From: Kushneria marisflavi
GTDB lineage: Bacteria; Pseudomonadota; Gammaproteobacteria; Pseudomonadales; Halomonadaceae
Direction of reading: 5' to 3'
Assembly: GCF_002157205.1 (NCBI RefSeq)
Contig: NZ_CP021358.1
Coordinates: forward strand, 372,001 to 436,000
Length of the DNA: 64,000 nucleotides
Under the pieces are notes generated by a model. The model did not search any database. It saw only the letters and a list, made by a program, of their open reading frames with translations, and was not told the origin of the DNA. Position numbers and translations under genes: made by a program. Below, in pieces: positions 35,932 through 44,520 of the stretch (positions are counted from its first letter, which is position 1; each line of letters begins with the position of its first letter).

Positions 35932-38900
35932 ATGCTCAATAGCCAACAAATACTGGATGCCAAAACCTGGCAGCAGGCGCCTGAAGCCCTTTTTGACCGC
36001 ATCAGCGATCATTACATCGTTAACGAAAACGATCTGGTGCGGGAGTTCATCGAACTCCTGCAGACCGATGACAAGGATTTCAAGCGGATTGCCGATAGGA
36101 CAGCGGCCCTCGTGCGCGAAGTTCGCGCCATGGATACCGCGGTGGATTCCATCGACGAGCTTTTGCAGCAATACAGCCTTGGCACTCAGGAAGGCCTGAT
36201 GCTCATGTGCCTGGCAGAAGCTTTGCTGCGCGTGCCGGACACCGCCACGACCGACGCCCTGATCGAGGATCGCCTCAGTGTCGGTGACTGGGAAAAATAC
36301 GCCGGTCAAAGCGAATCCTGGTTCGTGAACGCTTCCACCTGGGGGCTTCTGACCACCGGACGTGTGATCAAGCTGGATCATCCTCAGGATGGACGACCGG
36401 CCGGTTTCATCAACCGCATGGTCAACCGCATGGGCGAGCCGGTCATTCGTCAGGCCATGCGCCAGGCGATGAAGGTCATGGGCCGCCAGTTCGTACTGGG
36501 CCGGGACATTGATGAGGCGCTCAAGCGCTCAAAGCCGCAGTTCGACAAGGGCTACACCTACTCATATGACATGCTCGGGGAAGCGGCGCTGACGCGTCAG
36601 GACGCCCAGCGCTATCTTGAAGATTACACCAACGCCATTCGCGCTGTTGGCAAGACCAGCCAGAAGCTTTCTTCAAGCACGCCGGCCCCCTCAATCTCCA
36701 TCAAGCTTTCAGCGCTGCACCCTCGCTACGAATCCGGCCGCCGCGACCAAGTGCTCCGGGAACTGGTGGGCACCGTACAGCAGCTGGCGGAACTGGCGCG
36801 CAGTCTTGATGTGGCCCTGACCATTGATGCCGAAGAGGTGGACAGGCTCGAGCTGTCCTTTGAAGTCTTCAAGGCCGTCTACAACTCCAGCGCCTGCCGG
36901 GGCTGGGGCAAGTTTGGCCTTGTCATTCAGGCCTACTCCAAGCGAGCGCTTCCGGCACTGCAGTGGCTGACACATGTTGCCAACGACCAGGGAGATGAAA
37001 TCCCCGTTCGCCTGGTCAAGGGTGCCTACTGGGACAGCGAGATCAAGGAGTCACAGCAGCTCGGTGTCGACGGCTATCCGGTCTTTACCCGCAAGGCCTG
37101 TACGGATGTCTCGTATCTGGCCTGCGCGACCTATTTGCTGTCCGACAATACCCGTGGCCGCCTCTTCCCACAGTTTGCCACCCACAACGCACACACCATT
37201 TCGACCATTATCGATCTGGCTCACCAGGGTGATCGCGCCTTTGAATTCCAGCGCCTGCACGGCATGGGCGAGGCGCTTTACGAGGCCGCCCTCAAGCAAG
37301 CTCCGAAGGGCACCTGGTGTCGCATCTATGCCCCGGTTGGCGCCCACAAGGATCTGCTGCCCTACCTCGTGCGCCGCCTGCTGGAAAACGGCGCCAACTC
37401 CTCGTTCGTGCACCAGCTGGTAGACCCGCGTGTACCGGTCGAATCCCTGTGTGTCCACCCGGTCGAGAAACTGATCGGTGTTGGCCAGTACTTCAATGCC
37501 AACATCCCCATGCCGGCGGCAATCTTTCCTGACGGACGTCGTAACGCTCGAGGCATCAACCTCAACGTCAACAGTCAGTTCAAGCCGCTGATGGACGAGA
37601 TGACGCCCTTTTTCCAGCGCGACTACAATGCCGGTCCGCTGGTGGGATTTGATCTGAAAGACAGTGGCGGCGATCAACGCAACGTTATCTGCCCCTGGGA
37701 TCACACCCGCACGGTCGGCAAGGTCCGCTGGACCAGTGCCGAAGAAACCTCACATGCCATCGATGTCGCGTGGAAGGCGTTCCCTGACTGGAACGATACA
37801 CCGGTCGAGAAGCGCGCTGCCATTCTGGAGCGTTTCGCCGATCTGATGGAAACACACATGGCAGAGCTGATGGCCATGTGCTGCATGGAAGGCGGCAAGC
37901 TGTTGACCGACGGCGTGGCCGAAGTCCGCGAGGCAGTGGATTTCTGCCGCTATTACGCTGCGCGTGCCCGGGAAATCTTTGAGGCACCCACGGTCCTGCC
38001 CGGCCCAACGGGCGAATCCAACGAGCTCATCATGCAGGGCAAGGGCGTCTTTGCCACCATCAGCCCGTGGAACTTCCCGATCGCGATTTTCTGCGGCCAG
38101 ACCGTCGCTGCGGCGGTGACCGGTAACACCGTGCTGGCAAAGCCCGCCGAACAGACCTCACTGATTGCGCACCGCGTCATTGAGCTTCTGTATGAAGCCG
38201 GGATGCCGCGTGAAGTCGTGCAGTTGCTGCCGGGTGACGGCGCAACAGTGGGTTCTGTACTCTCGAGCGATCGCCGTATTACCGGTGTGGCCTTCACGGG
38301 CTCCACCCAGACAGCGCAGCTGATCAATCGCTCGCTGGCTGCTCGTGAAAACGCGCCTCTGCCGACGCTGGTGGCAGAAACCGGCGGACTGAATGCCATG
38401 ATCGTGGACTCCACCGCCCTGCCCGAACAGGTCGTCAAGGATGTGGTGGCCTCAAGCTATCAGAGTGCCGGCCAGCGCTGTTCAGCGCTGCGTGTCCTTT
38501 ACGTTCAGGAGGACATCGCCGAGCGCGTCACTGAAACCCTCAAGGGGGCGATGGCCGAGCTCAATATCGGCGACCCCACCAGGCTTGCCACCGATGTTGG
38601 CCCGGTCATTGATGAGGATGCCCGTAAAGGTCTTCAGGCGCATATTGATCGACTCAAGGGCGAAGGTCGCCTGATTGCAGAGACCGAGATTGATCCGGCC
38701 ATTGCTGCCAACGGCACCTTCATTGCACCGACGGCATTCAGAATCGATGGTATTGATGCGCTGGAGACCGAGCAGTTTGGCCCCATCCTGCATGTAGTGA
38801 CGTTCAAGGCCAGTGAGATTGATCAGGTCATCGACACCATCAACGAGCGCGGCTATGGCCTGACCTTTGGTGTACACAGCCGCAACGAGACGTTCACCAA

Positions 38901-39123
38901 CCACGTGGCCAGTCGTATCCGAGTAGGCAATGTTTACGTCAATCGTAATATCATCGGTGCCGTGGTAGGCGTTCAACCCTTTGGTGGCCAGGGGTTCTCG
39001 GGCACCGGGCCCAAGGCCGGCGGACCTCATTATCTGCTGCGCTTTGCCAATGAAAAAACGCGTACGATCAATACAGCAGCGCTTGGGGGCAATGCTTCCC
39101 TGCTGGCCATGGGTGACGGTTAA
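35932..39123 (+). CDS. putA: bifunctional proline dehydrogenase / P5C dehydrogenase, short PutA
   Basis: A membrane-associated bifunctional enzyme that oxidises proline to glutamate in two steps. Residues about 80-500 form the FAD proline dehydrogenase (KGYTYSYDMLGEAA). From about 560 on is the NAD aldehyde dehydrogenase, with ISPWNFPIAIF, FTGSTQTA, ETGG and catalytic Cys850 in SAGQRCSALR. The ATG at 35932 with AAGGAAC upstream gives 1063 residues. There is no N-terminal ribbon-helix-helix domain and no long C-terminal extension, unlike the 1320-residue E. coli protein, so it cannot repress its own gene. putP follows after 144 bases and an AraC regulator precedes. Confidence 0.95.
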   Translation: MLNSQQILDAKTWQQAPEALFDRISDHYIVNENDLVREFIELLQTDDKDFKRIADRTAALVREVRAMDTAVDSIDELLQQYSLGTQEGLMLMCLAEALLRVPDTATTDALIEDRLSVGDWEKYAGQSESWFVNASTWGLLTTGRVIKLDHPQDGRPAGFINRMVNRMGEPVIRQAMRQAMKVMGRQFVLGRDIDEALKRSKPQFDKGYTYSYDMLGEAALTRQDAQRYLEDYTNAIRAVGKTSQKLSSSTPAPSISIKLSALHPRYESGRRDQVLRELVGTVQQLAELARSLDVALTIDAEEVDRLELSFEVFKAVYNSSACRGWGKFGLVIQAYSKRALPALQWLTHVANDQGDEIPVRLVKGAYWDSEIKESQQLGVDGYPVFTRKACTDVSYLACATYLLSDNTRGRLFPQFATHNAHTISTIIDLAHQGDRAFEFQRLHGMGEALYEAALKQAPKGTWCRIYAPVGAHKDLLPYLVRRLLENGANSSFVHQLVDPRVPVESLCVHPVEKLIGVGQYFNANIPMPAAIFPDGRRNARGINLNVNSQFKPLMDEMTPFFQRDYNAGPLVGFDLKDSGGDQRNVICPWDHTRTVGKVRWTSAEETSHAIDVAWKAFPDWNDTPVEKRAAILERFADLMETHMAELMAMCCMEGGKLLTDGVAEVREAVDFCRYYAARAREIFEAPTVLPGPTGESNELIMQGKGVFATISPWNFPIAIFCGQTVAAAVTGNTVLAKPAEQTSLIAHRVIELLYEAGMPREVVQLLPGDGATVGSVLSSDRRITGVAFTGSTQTAQLINRSLAARENAPLPTLVAETGGLNAMIVDSTALPEQVVKDVVASSYQSAGQRCSALRVLYVQEDIAERVTETLKGAMAELNIGDPTRLATDVGPVIDEDARKGLQAHIDRLKGEGRLIAETEIDPAIAANGTFIAPTAFRIDGIDALETEQFGPILHVVTFKASEIDQVIDTINERGYGLTFGVHSRNETFTNHVASRIRVGNVYVNRNIIGAVVGVQPFGGQGFSGTGPKAGGPHYLLRFANEKTRTINTAALGGNASLLAMGDG

Positions 39124-39267
39124 TCCTGACCCCATGAGTCAGGCGCGCGATGGATCACCATTTGTGGTTGAAAACAACGTCAAAAACGGTTTTCCATTCG
39201 CGCGCGCCCTGCTCATGACGCTTGCAGGAAACATTCCGGCCTAATAATCAGAAGACAGGAGAATTCT

Positions 39268-40758
39268 ATGGCTATCGGTGTCTGGATCAGCCTTTTTGCT
39301 TACTTTGCGCTCATGATCGCGATCGGCGTATACGCCATGCGCACTTCTACTTCTACCTCCGAAGACTATATGCTCGGTGGCCGAACGCTCAGCCCACAGG
39401 TCGCTGCCCTGTCGGCGGGGGCATCGGACATGAGTGGCTGGCTGCTGCTGGGGCTTCCCGGGGCGATGTTCGCCTCCGGCCTGGGTTCGGCCTGGATCGG
39501 TGTGGGGCTTCTGGTGGGGGCCTTCTTTAACTGGCTGCTGGTGGCCCCTCGTCTTCGTGAACAGACGGTACACTATGGCAATGCCATTACGATTCCTGCC
39601 TTTCTGGCCAATCGTTTCCCTACCCGCGCCATGTCATTGAGGGTGGTATCTGCCATCGTCATCGTGGTCTTCTTTTCCATCTATACGGCTTCGGGTCTGG
39701 TCGCCGGCGGCAAGCTGTTTCAAAGTGCCTTCGCCGGTCTGATCAACATCGGCGGTCTAGGTGACTACGGCACGGGCATCGTCATTACGCTGGGCGTGGT
39801 GCTGGTCTATACGGTCGTCGGGGGCTTTCTTGCCGTCAGCCTGACGGACTTCGTACAGGGCTGCATCATGATGCTGGCACTGGTGATCATGCCGGCCGTG
39901 GTGCTCTTTGGCGAAGGTGGTGGTGGTTTCTCTCAGGCCGCGCAGACCCTCAATGAGGTAGACCCCACACTGCTTTCCTGGACGGATGGCCTGACCTTCA
40001 TCGGTTGGCTCTCGGCCGTTACCTGGGGCCTGGGATATTTCGGACAGCCTCATATCATTGTGCGCTTCATGGCTATCCGATCGCTCAAGGATGTCCCCGT
40101 GGCGCGAAACATCGGCATGAGCTGGATGCTCATTTCCATGATTGGCGCCGTCTCGCTGGGAATCTTCGGCCGGGCTTATGCCGTGCGCAATGGCATGCAG
40201 ATTGAAGATCCGGAAACGATCTTTATCATTCTGGCCAATCTGCTGTTCCATCCCTTGGTCACCGGCTTCCTCTACGCTGCGCTGCTGGCAGCCATCATGA
40301 GCACCATCTCCAGCCAGCTGCTGGTGGCCTCTTCTTCACTGACCGAAGATTTCTACCGTTTGTTCCTGCGAAAGGAAGCCTCCGAGAAGGAAGCGGTCAC
40401 AGTGGGTCGTGTGAGCGTATTACTGGTGGGCATCGTGGCCGCCATTATCGCCTCCGATCCGAACTCTCAGGTGCTGGGTCTTGTGAGTAACGCCTGGGCA
40501 GGCTTTGGCGCCGCTTTCGGTCCGCTGATTCTGCTGTCATTGATGTGGTCACGCACCAATGGTGCCGGCGCCATCGCTGGTATGGTCGTAGGGGCCGTCA
40601 CGGTCATGGTCTGGATCGCACTGGGCTGGAACGCAGCATTTCTGGGCGGTCCGGGTGTCTATGAAATCATTCCCGGCTTCATCGCTTCCTTTATTGCCAT
40701 CGTGGTGGTCAGCAGGGCTACCAATGATTCCGGCGAATACAAGCAGATCACTCGCTGA
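39268..40758 (+). CDS. putP: sodium/proline symporter
   Basis: A 496-residue inner-membrane sodium:solute symporter of the PutP type with about 13 helices, importing proline for catabolism or osmoprotection. It starts with VWISLFAYFALMIAIGVYA and shows DYMLGGRTLSPQVAALSAGASDMSGWLLLGLPG, split here as YMLGGRTLSP and SAGASDMSGW, the sodium and proline site region, and the downstream GWLSAVTWGLGYFGQPHI. AGGAG lies six bases before the ATG. It follows putA and ends at a strong terminator. It may have its own promoter in the 144-base gap. Confidence 0.95.
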   Translation: MAIGVWISLFAYFALMIAIGVYAMRTSTSTSEDYMLGGRTLSPQVAALSAGASDMSGWLLLGLPGAMFASGLGSAWIGVGLLVGAFFNWLLVAPRLREQTVHYGNAITIPAFLANRFPTRAMSLRVVSAIVIVVFFSIYTASGLVAGGKLFQSAFAGLINIGGLGDYGTGIVITLGVVLVYTVVGGFLAVSLTDFVQGCIMMLALVIMPAVVLFGEGGGGFSQAAQTLNEVDPTLLSWTDGLTFIGWLSAVTWGLGYFGQPHIIVRFMAIRSLKDVPVARNIGMSWMLISMIGAVSLGIFGRAYAVRNGMQIEDPETIFIILANLLFHPLVTGFLYAALLAAIMSTISSQLLVASSSLTEDFYRLFLRKEASEKEAVTVGRVSVLLVGIVAAIIASDPNSQVLGLVSNAWAGFGAAFGPLILLSLMWSRTNGAGAIAGMVVGAVTVMVWIALGWNAAFLGGPGVYEIIPGFIASFIAIVVVSRATNDSGEYKQITR

Positions 40759-40784
40759 GATCATCCAACCGCAGTTGACACGTC

Positions 40785-40811
40785 AAAAGGGCTCCCGAGG
40801 GAGCCCTTTTT
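40785..40811 (+). terminator. rho-independent terminator of putAP
   Basis: AAAAGGGCTCC (40785-40795) pairs with GGAGCCCTTTT (40800-40810) through a CGAG loop, followed by another T, 27 bases after the putP stop. Confidence 0.85.
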
Positions 40812-40893
40812 GATGACATGCCGTGAAACCATCTTCAAGACAGCGAGCCTGTCATCTCGCCAATGAGCATGAATCAGAAGCTTTTGTTCTGTT

Positions 40894-41178
40894 TCAGTGC
40901 ACCTTGCTCAACGCGAAGCGGATGACTGCCCGCACGATCAGAGCGATCAGGGCAATCAGAATCAGCGTCAGAAGCATGGAAGCGGGGTTGGTCATCAGCG
41001 TCGCCAACAGCACCCCGGCAACGATCGACCAGGTGAGGCGATTGCCCTGATCATCATCAAGGCGCAGCATGGCGGGTACCCAGCGATTGACCATCTTGCC
41101 AAAGCCACTTTCCCAGCCCTTCCATGCCAGCGCCGTAACAATGGCGAAGATTACAATCCAGATGACAGCAATGGTCAT
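40894..41178 (-). CDS. small membrane protein, unknown function
   Basis: A 94-residue protein with three hydrophobic segments (TIAVIWIVIFAIVTALAW, SIVAGVLLATLM, MLLTLILIALIALIVRAVI) around a short polar loop (RLDDDQGNR). The ATG at 41178 has AGGAGAG at ideal distance. No family recognised. It converges on putP and is divergent from slyD, across a 289-base gap (41179-41467) in which I saw no further gene. Confidence 0.65.
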   Translation of the reverse strand: MTIAVIWIVIFAIVTALAWKGWESGFGKMVNRWVPAMLRLDDDQGNRLTWSIVAGVLLATLMTNPASMLLTLILIALIALIVRAVIRFALSKVH

Positions 41179-41467
41179 AAGCTCTCCTGCGCGAATATTT
41201 GAATGTCTATAATTTGGTTTGACCCCAGGCACAATGCCTATACCGCTGGGCTGTCATGACGCCGTCCTGCATTCAGGCAAGCACCATGCTGGCATGATAT
41301 CGCAAAAAAAGCGGAATTGATGGGTCACCCGGGGTTGAAAAATATACGGCCGTCGCCATCTTGGTAAACAAGCACGTCGGCACGCATTCATGGAGGCTCT
41401 CCATGGAGACAATGCCCCGACAGTTTCAGAGCAACCTTAAACGTACCGACGCAAAAGGACCCTTATC

Positions 41468-41950
41468 ATGCAGATCGCAGAGAACACGGTAGTAGCGTTT
41501 CATTACACCCTGAAAAACGACGCTGGCGAAGTCCTCGACAGCTCTGAAGGTCGTGATCCGCTTTCCTATCTGCACGGTTCTGGCAACATCATTCCGGGCC
41601 TTGAGAAGGAACTGGCTGGCAAGACCATAGGCGACACGCTCCAGGCACGCGTTGAACCCAGCGAAGGCTATGGCGAAGTACAGCCCTCTCTGGTTCAGGA
41701 AGTGCCGCGTGATGCCTTCCAGGGCGTTGAAGATATCCAGCCGGGCATGCAGTTCCAGGCACAGACTGAAGGCGGCCCGCTGCTGGTCACCGTCACCAAG
41801 CTTGAAGGTGACACGGTCACTGTTGACGGTAACCATCCGCTCGCGGGTGAGACCCTGAACTTTGACGTCAGCGTTGAATCCGTACGTGAAGCCAGTGCTG
41901 AAGAACTCGAGCACGGCCACGTGCATGGCGAAGGTGGCCATCAGCACTGA
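41468..41950 (+). CDS. slyD: FKBP-type peptidyl-prolyl isomerase SlyD
   Basis: A 160-residue cytoplasmic prolyl isomerase and chaperone. The FKBP domain (VVAFHYTLKNDAGEVLDSS, PLSYLHGSGNIIPGLEKEL) has the insert-in-flap domain in the middle (GYGEVQPSLVQEVPRDAF, NHPLAGETLNFDV). The C-terminal tail is short and His-rich (HGHVHGEGGHQH), a reduced version of the metal-binding tail of E. coli SlyD that donates nickel. AAAGGA precedes the ATG. A terminator follows. Confidence 0.93.
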   Translation: MQIAENTVVAFHYTLKNDAGEVLDSSEGRDPLSYLHGSGNIIPGLEKELAGKTIGDTLQARVEPSEGYGEVQPSLVQEVPRDAFQGVEDIQPGMQFQAQTEGGPLLVTVTKLEGDTVTVDGNHPLAGETLNFDVSVESVREASAEELEHGHVHGEGGHQH

Positions 41951-41969
41951 TTGCCAACGCCCAGCGTTT

Positions 41970-41999
41970 AAAAAGGCAGCCTGCGGGCTGCCTTTTTTT
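41970..41999 (+). terminator. rho-independent terminator of slyD
   Basis: AAAAAGGCAGCC (41970-41981) pairs with GGCTGCCTTTTT (41986-41997), then further T residues. Confidence 0.9.
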
Positions 42000-42013
42000 A
42001 TGTCTGTCCTTTT

Positions 42014-42703
42014 CTAACCTTGAGGGTTCGTCACGCTTGAAGTGCCGGGCTCGGGGGTTTCAACGCCAACAACAGAGCGTGAGTCCCCTGAATGCATACC
42101 CAGCTGTCGGTAGTTGGAGATCAGATGCCAGATCAATACGATCAGACAGACAGCAGCGAACCCCGGACCACTCCAGAAAAACCATGCTGGCTGATAGCAG
42201 GCAGCGATCAAGAGTATCGTTCGTCCGACGCTACCTGTGGCCATACCCACCAGACGCTCTACCCTGCCGGTCCTGACAAGTACCTCCTGAAACTCCTGCA
42301 GCAGCGCCATCAGTCGCCTTTCGAAGTCAAACACGAGTGTCACGATGACCAGCGCCAACGATGGCAGAAAAAGACGCTCGGGCTGATAAAGTGACAGGCC
42401 GCCCGAAACCGACAGGATCAGGATGATTTCCATAAGGGGGCGCAAATAGCGCTGCCTGACATCGACATGTCCCATGGCTTTGGAGACCCGGCCCGAAAAA
42501 ATACTCAAGAGGCGGTACAACATGACAAAAAACGCAGCCAACAAGGTTTGATGTGCATACAGCAAAGGCAGCGTGGCGGCCGCAGAAATAATGGCGGCCA
42601 GAGCGAGTCCTGCCGGGGACATGCGCAGGGTGAGAAGCTGATACGCCGTCCATGCCTCAATGGAATGGCATGAACGGCGCAGATGATTGATCAGATGAGA
42701 CAT
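42014..42703 (-). CDS. multi-pass membrane protein, unknown function
   Basis: A 229-residue protein with about five hydrophobic segments (GLALAAIISAAATLPLLY, LAAFFVMLYRLLSIF, EIILILSVSGGLSLY, PSLALVIVTLVFDF, AAVCLIVLIWHLI) and basic loops. The last 30 residues form a polar tail. No motif of a known enzyme or transporter is seen. The ATG has AGAGG directly before it, which is too close to be ideal. It is transcribed with or just after the methyltransferase-like gene 71 bases upstream. Confidence 0.6.
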   Translation of the reverse strand: MSHLINHLRRSCHSIEAWTAYQLLTLRMSPAGLALAAIISAAATLPLLYAHQTLLAAFFVMLYRLLSIFSGRVSKAMGHVDVRQRYLRPLMEIILILSVSGGLSLYQPERLFLPSLALVIVTLVFDFERRLMALLQEFQEVLVRTGRVERLVGMATGSVGRTILLIAACYQPAWFFWSGPGFAAVCLIVLIWHLISNYRQLGMHSGDSRSVVGVETPEPGTSSVTNPQG

Positions 42704-42774
42704 CCTCTGTACCAGAAGGCAAAAGAGGCGTTATTGTAGTGATGGGCGACTGTGGCGTCGATATGGCTCCCGGC

Positions 42775-43494
42775 TCAGTTGTATCTGCACTCGAAAACGG
42801 CCAGAAAGCGATTATCACAGCTCGCTTTGGTGCCAATATGGAGCGTCCCGGCAATTCTGGGATCCAGCTGCTGGCCACCACAAAGGGTCATGCCCGCACT
42901 GGCGGCCATATGAGGCAGCACAATATTGCGAAGCGCGACCCCCTTGTGAGCATCGTTGATCACCTGATCGATGACCATCTCGTTGTTTTGCGCCAGGTGG
43001 CCATGCGTCATGTACACCACACGTCCGCCATCACGACATAGTGAAATCGCACGAAGCAGCAGTGACACCAATCGCTCTGAACGCTGACGTGATGTCAGGT
43101 GACGTCCGATCAGGGCAGGAATATCCAGCAGTACACGATCAAAGCTTCCTATCTCTTCCAAAGACAGCCGCTGGTCGCTCAGACGCGTCATGACAACGTT
43201 TTGCGGCGTGCATCGACGTTCAATACTTTCCAGAGAGAGCGCCCCCATGATGTTGGCAACCAGCTCACCACGTTCGTCCAGTTCGCTGGCAATCAGCTGC
43301 ATGCGCTGCTGACCAGAGCCATACATGTCAAGAACCCGATGATGAGGTTCAATATCAAGCAGTGATATCCCATGGCCATGTGAGCGCGTACAGATTGATT
43401 TCGCCGAAATAAAATCATCGACGGCAACCGATGTCATTGGAGGAGGCATTGCATCAGCTGCGGGGGCCGAGAGCCCTGAATATTGGGTGTCCAT
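42775..43494 (-). CDS. catalytically degenerate RsmB/RsmF-like (NSUN) methyltransferase homologue
   Basis: A 239-residue protein with the fold order of the rRNA m5C methyltransferase family. The SAM motif is altered to VLDMYGSGQQR (residues 54-64; normally CAAPGGKT). FDRVLLDIPAL (118-128) stands where active members have DAPCSG, and VVYMTH (159-164) where they have YSTC. Both catalytic cysteines are therefore absent. NNEMVIDQVI and a C-terminal RFLAVFECR keep the family layout. There is no N-terminal RNA-binding domain. It could be a pseudoenzyme, or use SAM or RNA binding only. A good promoter lies upstream and a membrane protein gene downstream. Confidence 0.68.
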   Translation of the reverse strand: MDTQYSGLSAPAADAMPPPMTSVAVDDFISAKSICTRSHGHGISLLDIEPHHRVLDMYGSGQQRMQLIASELDERGELVANIMGALSLESIERRCTPQNVVMTRLSDQRLSLEEIGSFDRVLLDIPALIGRHLTSRQRSERLVSLLLRAISLCRDGGRVVYMTHGHLAQNNEMVIDQVINDAHKGVALRNIVLPHMAASAGMTLCGGQQLDPRIAGTLHIGTKASCDNRFLAVFECRYN

Positions 43495-43556
43495 ACCAGG
43501 TGATTCCTGAAATCAAGATTTTGATCGGCGTCCTGCCAATCGCTTACCACCGTAAT

Positions 43557-43585
43557 CGTATAATATATTTATATGTCTTGTACAA
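43557..43585 (-). promoter_or_regulatory. sigma-70-like promoter for the NSUN-like gene
   Basis: On the minus strand TTGTAC (43585-43580) and TATACG (43562-43557) are 17 bases apart in AT-rich DNA. The -35 box lies in the palindrome CTTGTACAAG (43577-43586). Confidence 0.45.
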
Positions 43586-43651
43586 GAAATGTCGGCCTCT
43601 CAAGCATCAAAACGTCATGCCAGGATGCATGGACGGTTCTTTTGATGAATA

Positions 43652-43688
43652 AAAAAGGGCCGACACCACGACGGTATCGGCCCTTTTT
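43652..43688 (-). terminator. rho-independent terminator of the NlpC/P60 gene
   Basis: AAAAAGGGCCGA (43652-43663) pairs with TCGGCCCTTTTT (43677-43688), giving a T tract on the minus strand 15 bases after the stop. Confidence 0.85.
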
Positions 43689-43702
43689 ACGAAGCAGGAA
43701 AA

Positions 43703-44299
43703 TCAGGGGGTTCGCATGGCAAGCGCATTAACGTCGAGCGCTCGGCGAGACTGCCAGTAATGGCGGGTCCAGTAGGGGTTATCCAGACGGGAAATCTTGA
43801 CACCCCTTGAACTTGAGGCATGCATGAACCGGCCATCACCAAGATAGATACCCACATGGCGATCACCGCGCCATGGCCGGAAGAAGACCAGATCACCGGC
43901 CTTGAGCGCCGTTTTATCGATGCGACGCCCGGTCAGCACCTGGCCCGCCGTCGTGCGAGGCAGGTCGAAATTGAAGCTGTCCCGAAAGATCTGCTGAACC
44001 AGTGCCGAGCAGTCGATACCACTACTGCTTTCGCCACCGTATCTGTAAGGCGTCCCCTGCCAAGTGTCGTATTCAGCCATCAGCGCGGCCTCTACATCGA
44101 GCGGATAAGCATCCTCGGGAGACATGTAATCATATCGGGGAGACTGACCCGAGGTTCTTCCCGCTTTCGCTTTCGACGTTTTGACCGTCGAAAAAGAAAG
44201 CATGGCCATGTCCTTTGCACCATCCTGTGAACCGGGTTGCGATGCTGCACACCCTCCCAAAGCCAGACAAACCAGACCACTCATGATTATTCGCCGCAT
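43703..44299 (-). CDS. NlpC/P60-family lipoprotein (cell-wall hydrolase)
   Basis: A 198-residue lipoprotein, lipobox LGGC (Cys about 17) after MRRIIMSGLV. The C-terminal domain is an NlpC/P60 peptidase like E. coli Spr (MepS), which cuts peptidoglycan cross-links. Catalytic Cys is in GIDCSALVQQIF, His in DRHVGIYLGDG, and a third His in FMHASSS. The ATG at 44299 is preferred over an upstream frame start at 44386 that would hide the signal. A terminator follows at once. It appears monocistronic. Confidence 0.9.
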   Translation of the reverse strand: MRRIIMSGLVCLALGGCAASQPGSQDGAKDMAMLSFSTVKTSKAKAGRTSGQSPRYDYMSPEDAYPLDVEAALMAEYDTWQGTPYRYGGESSSGIDCSALVQQIFRDSFNFDLPRTTAGQVLTGRRIDKTALKAGDLVFFRPWRGDRHVGIYLGDGRFMHASSSRGVKISRLDNPYWTRHYWQSRRALDVNALAMRTP

Positions 44300-44520
44300 G
44301 TATACGGCCCTTTTTGTTGATCGAGCACTGGAAGCATCCTGAAAGTGTTGCGTGTCAAAGAGATAAAGGCGTCGGGCACAACGCATTCAGGATGTTAAGG
44401 AATCTGGTCGAAGGTGGCGAGTATTAAAAATTAATCAAACCACCCTTGTTGTGACCAAAGTATTAATCGAAATTCATACAAAAGTTACCAAACAACATCA
44501 ATCCGTTACTTCTGAGGCCA

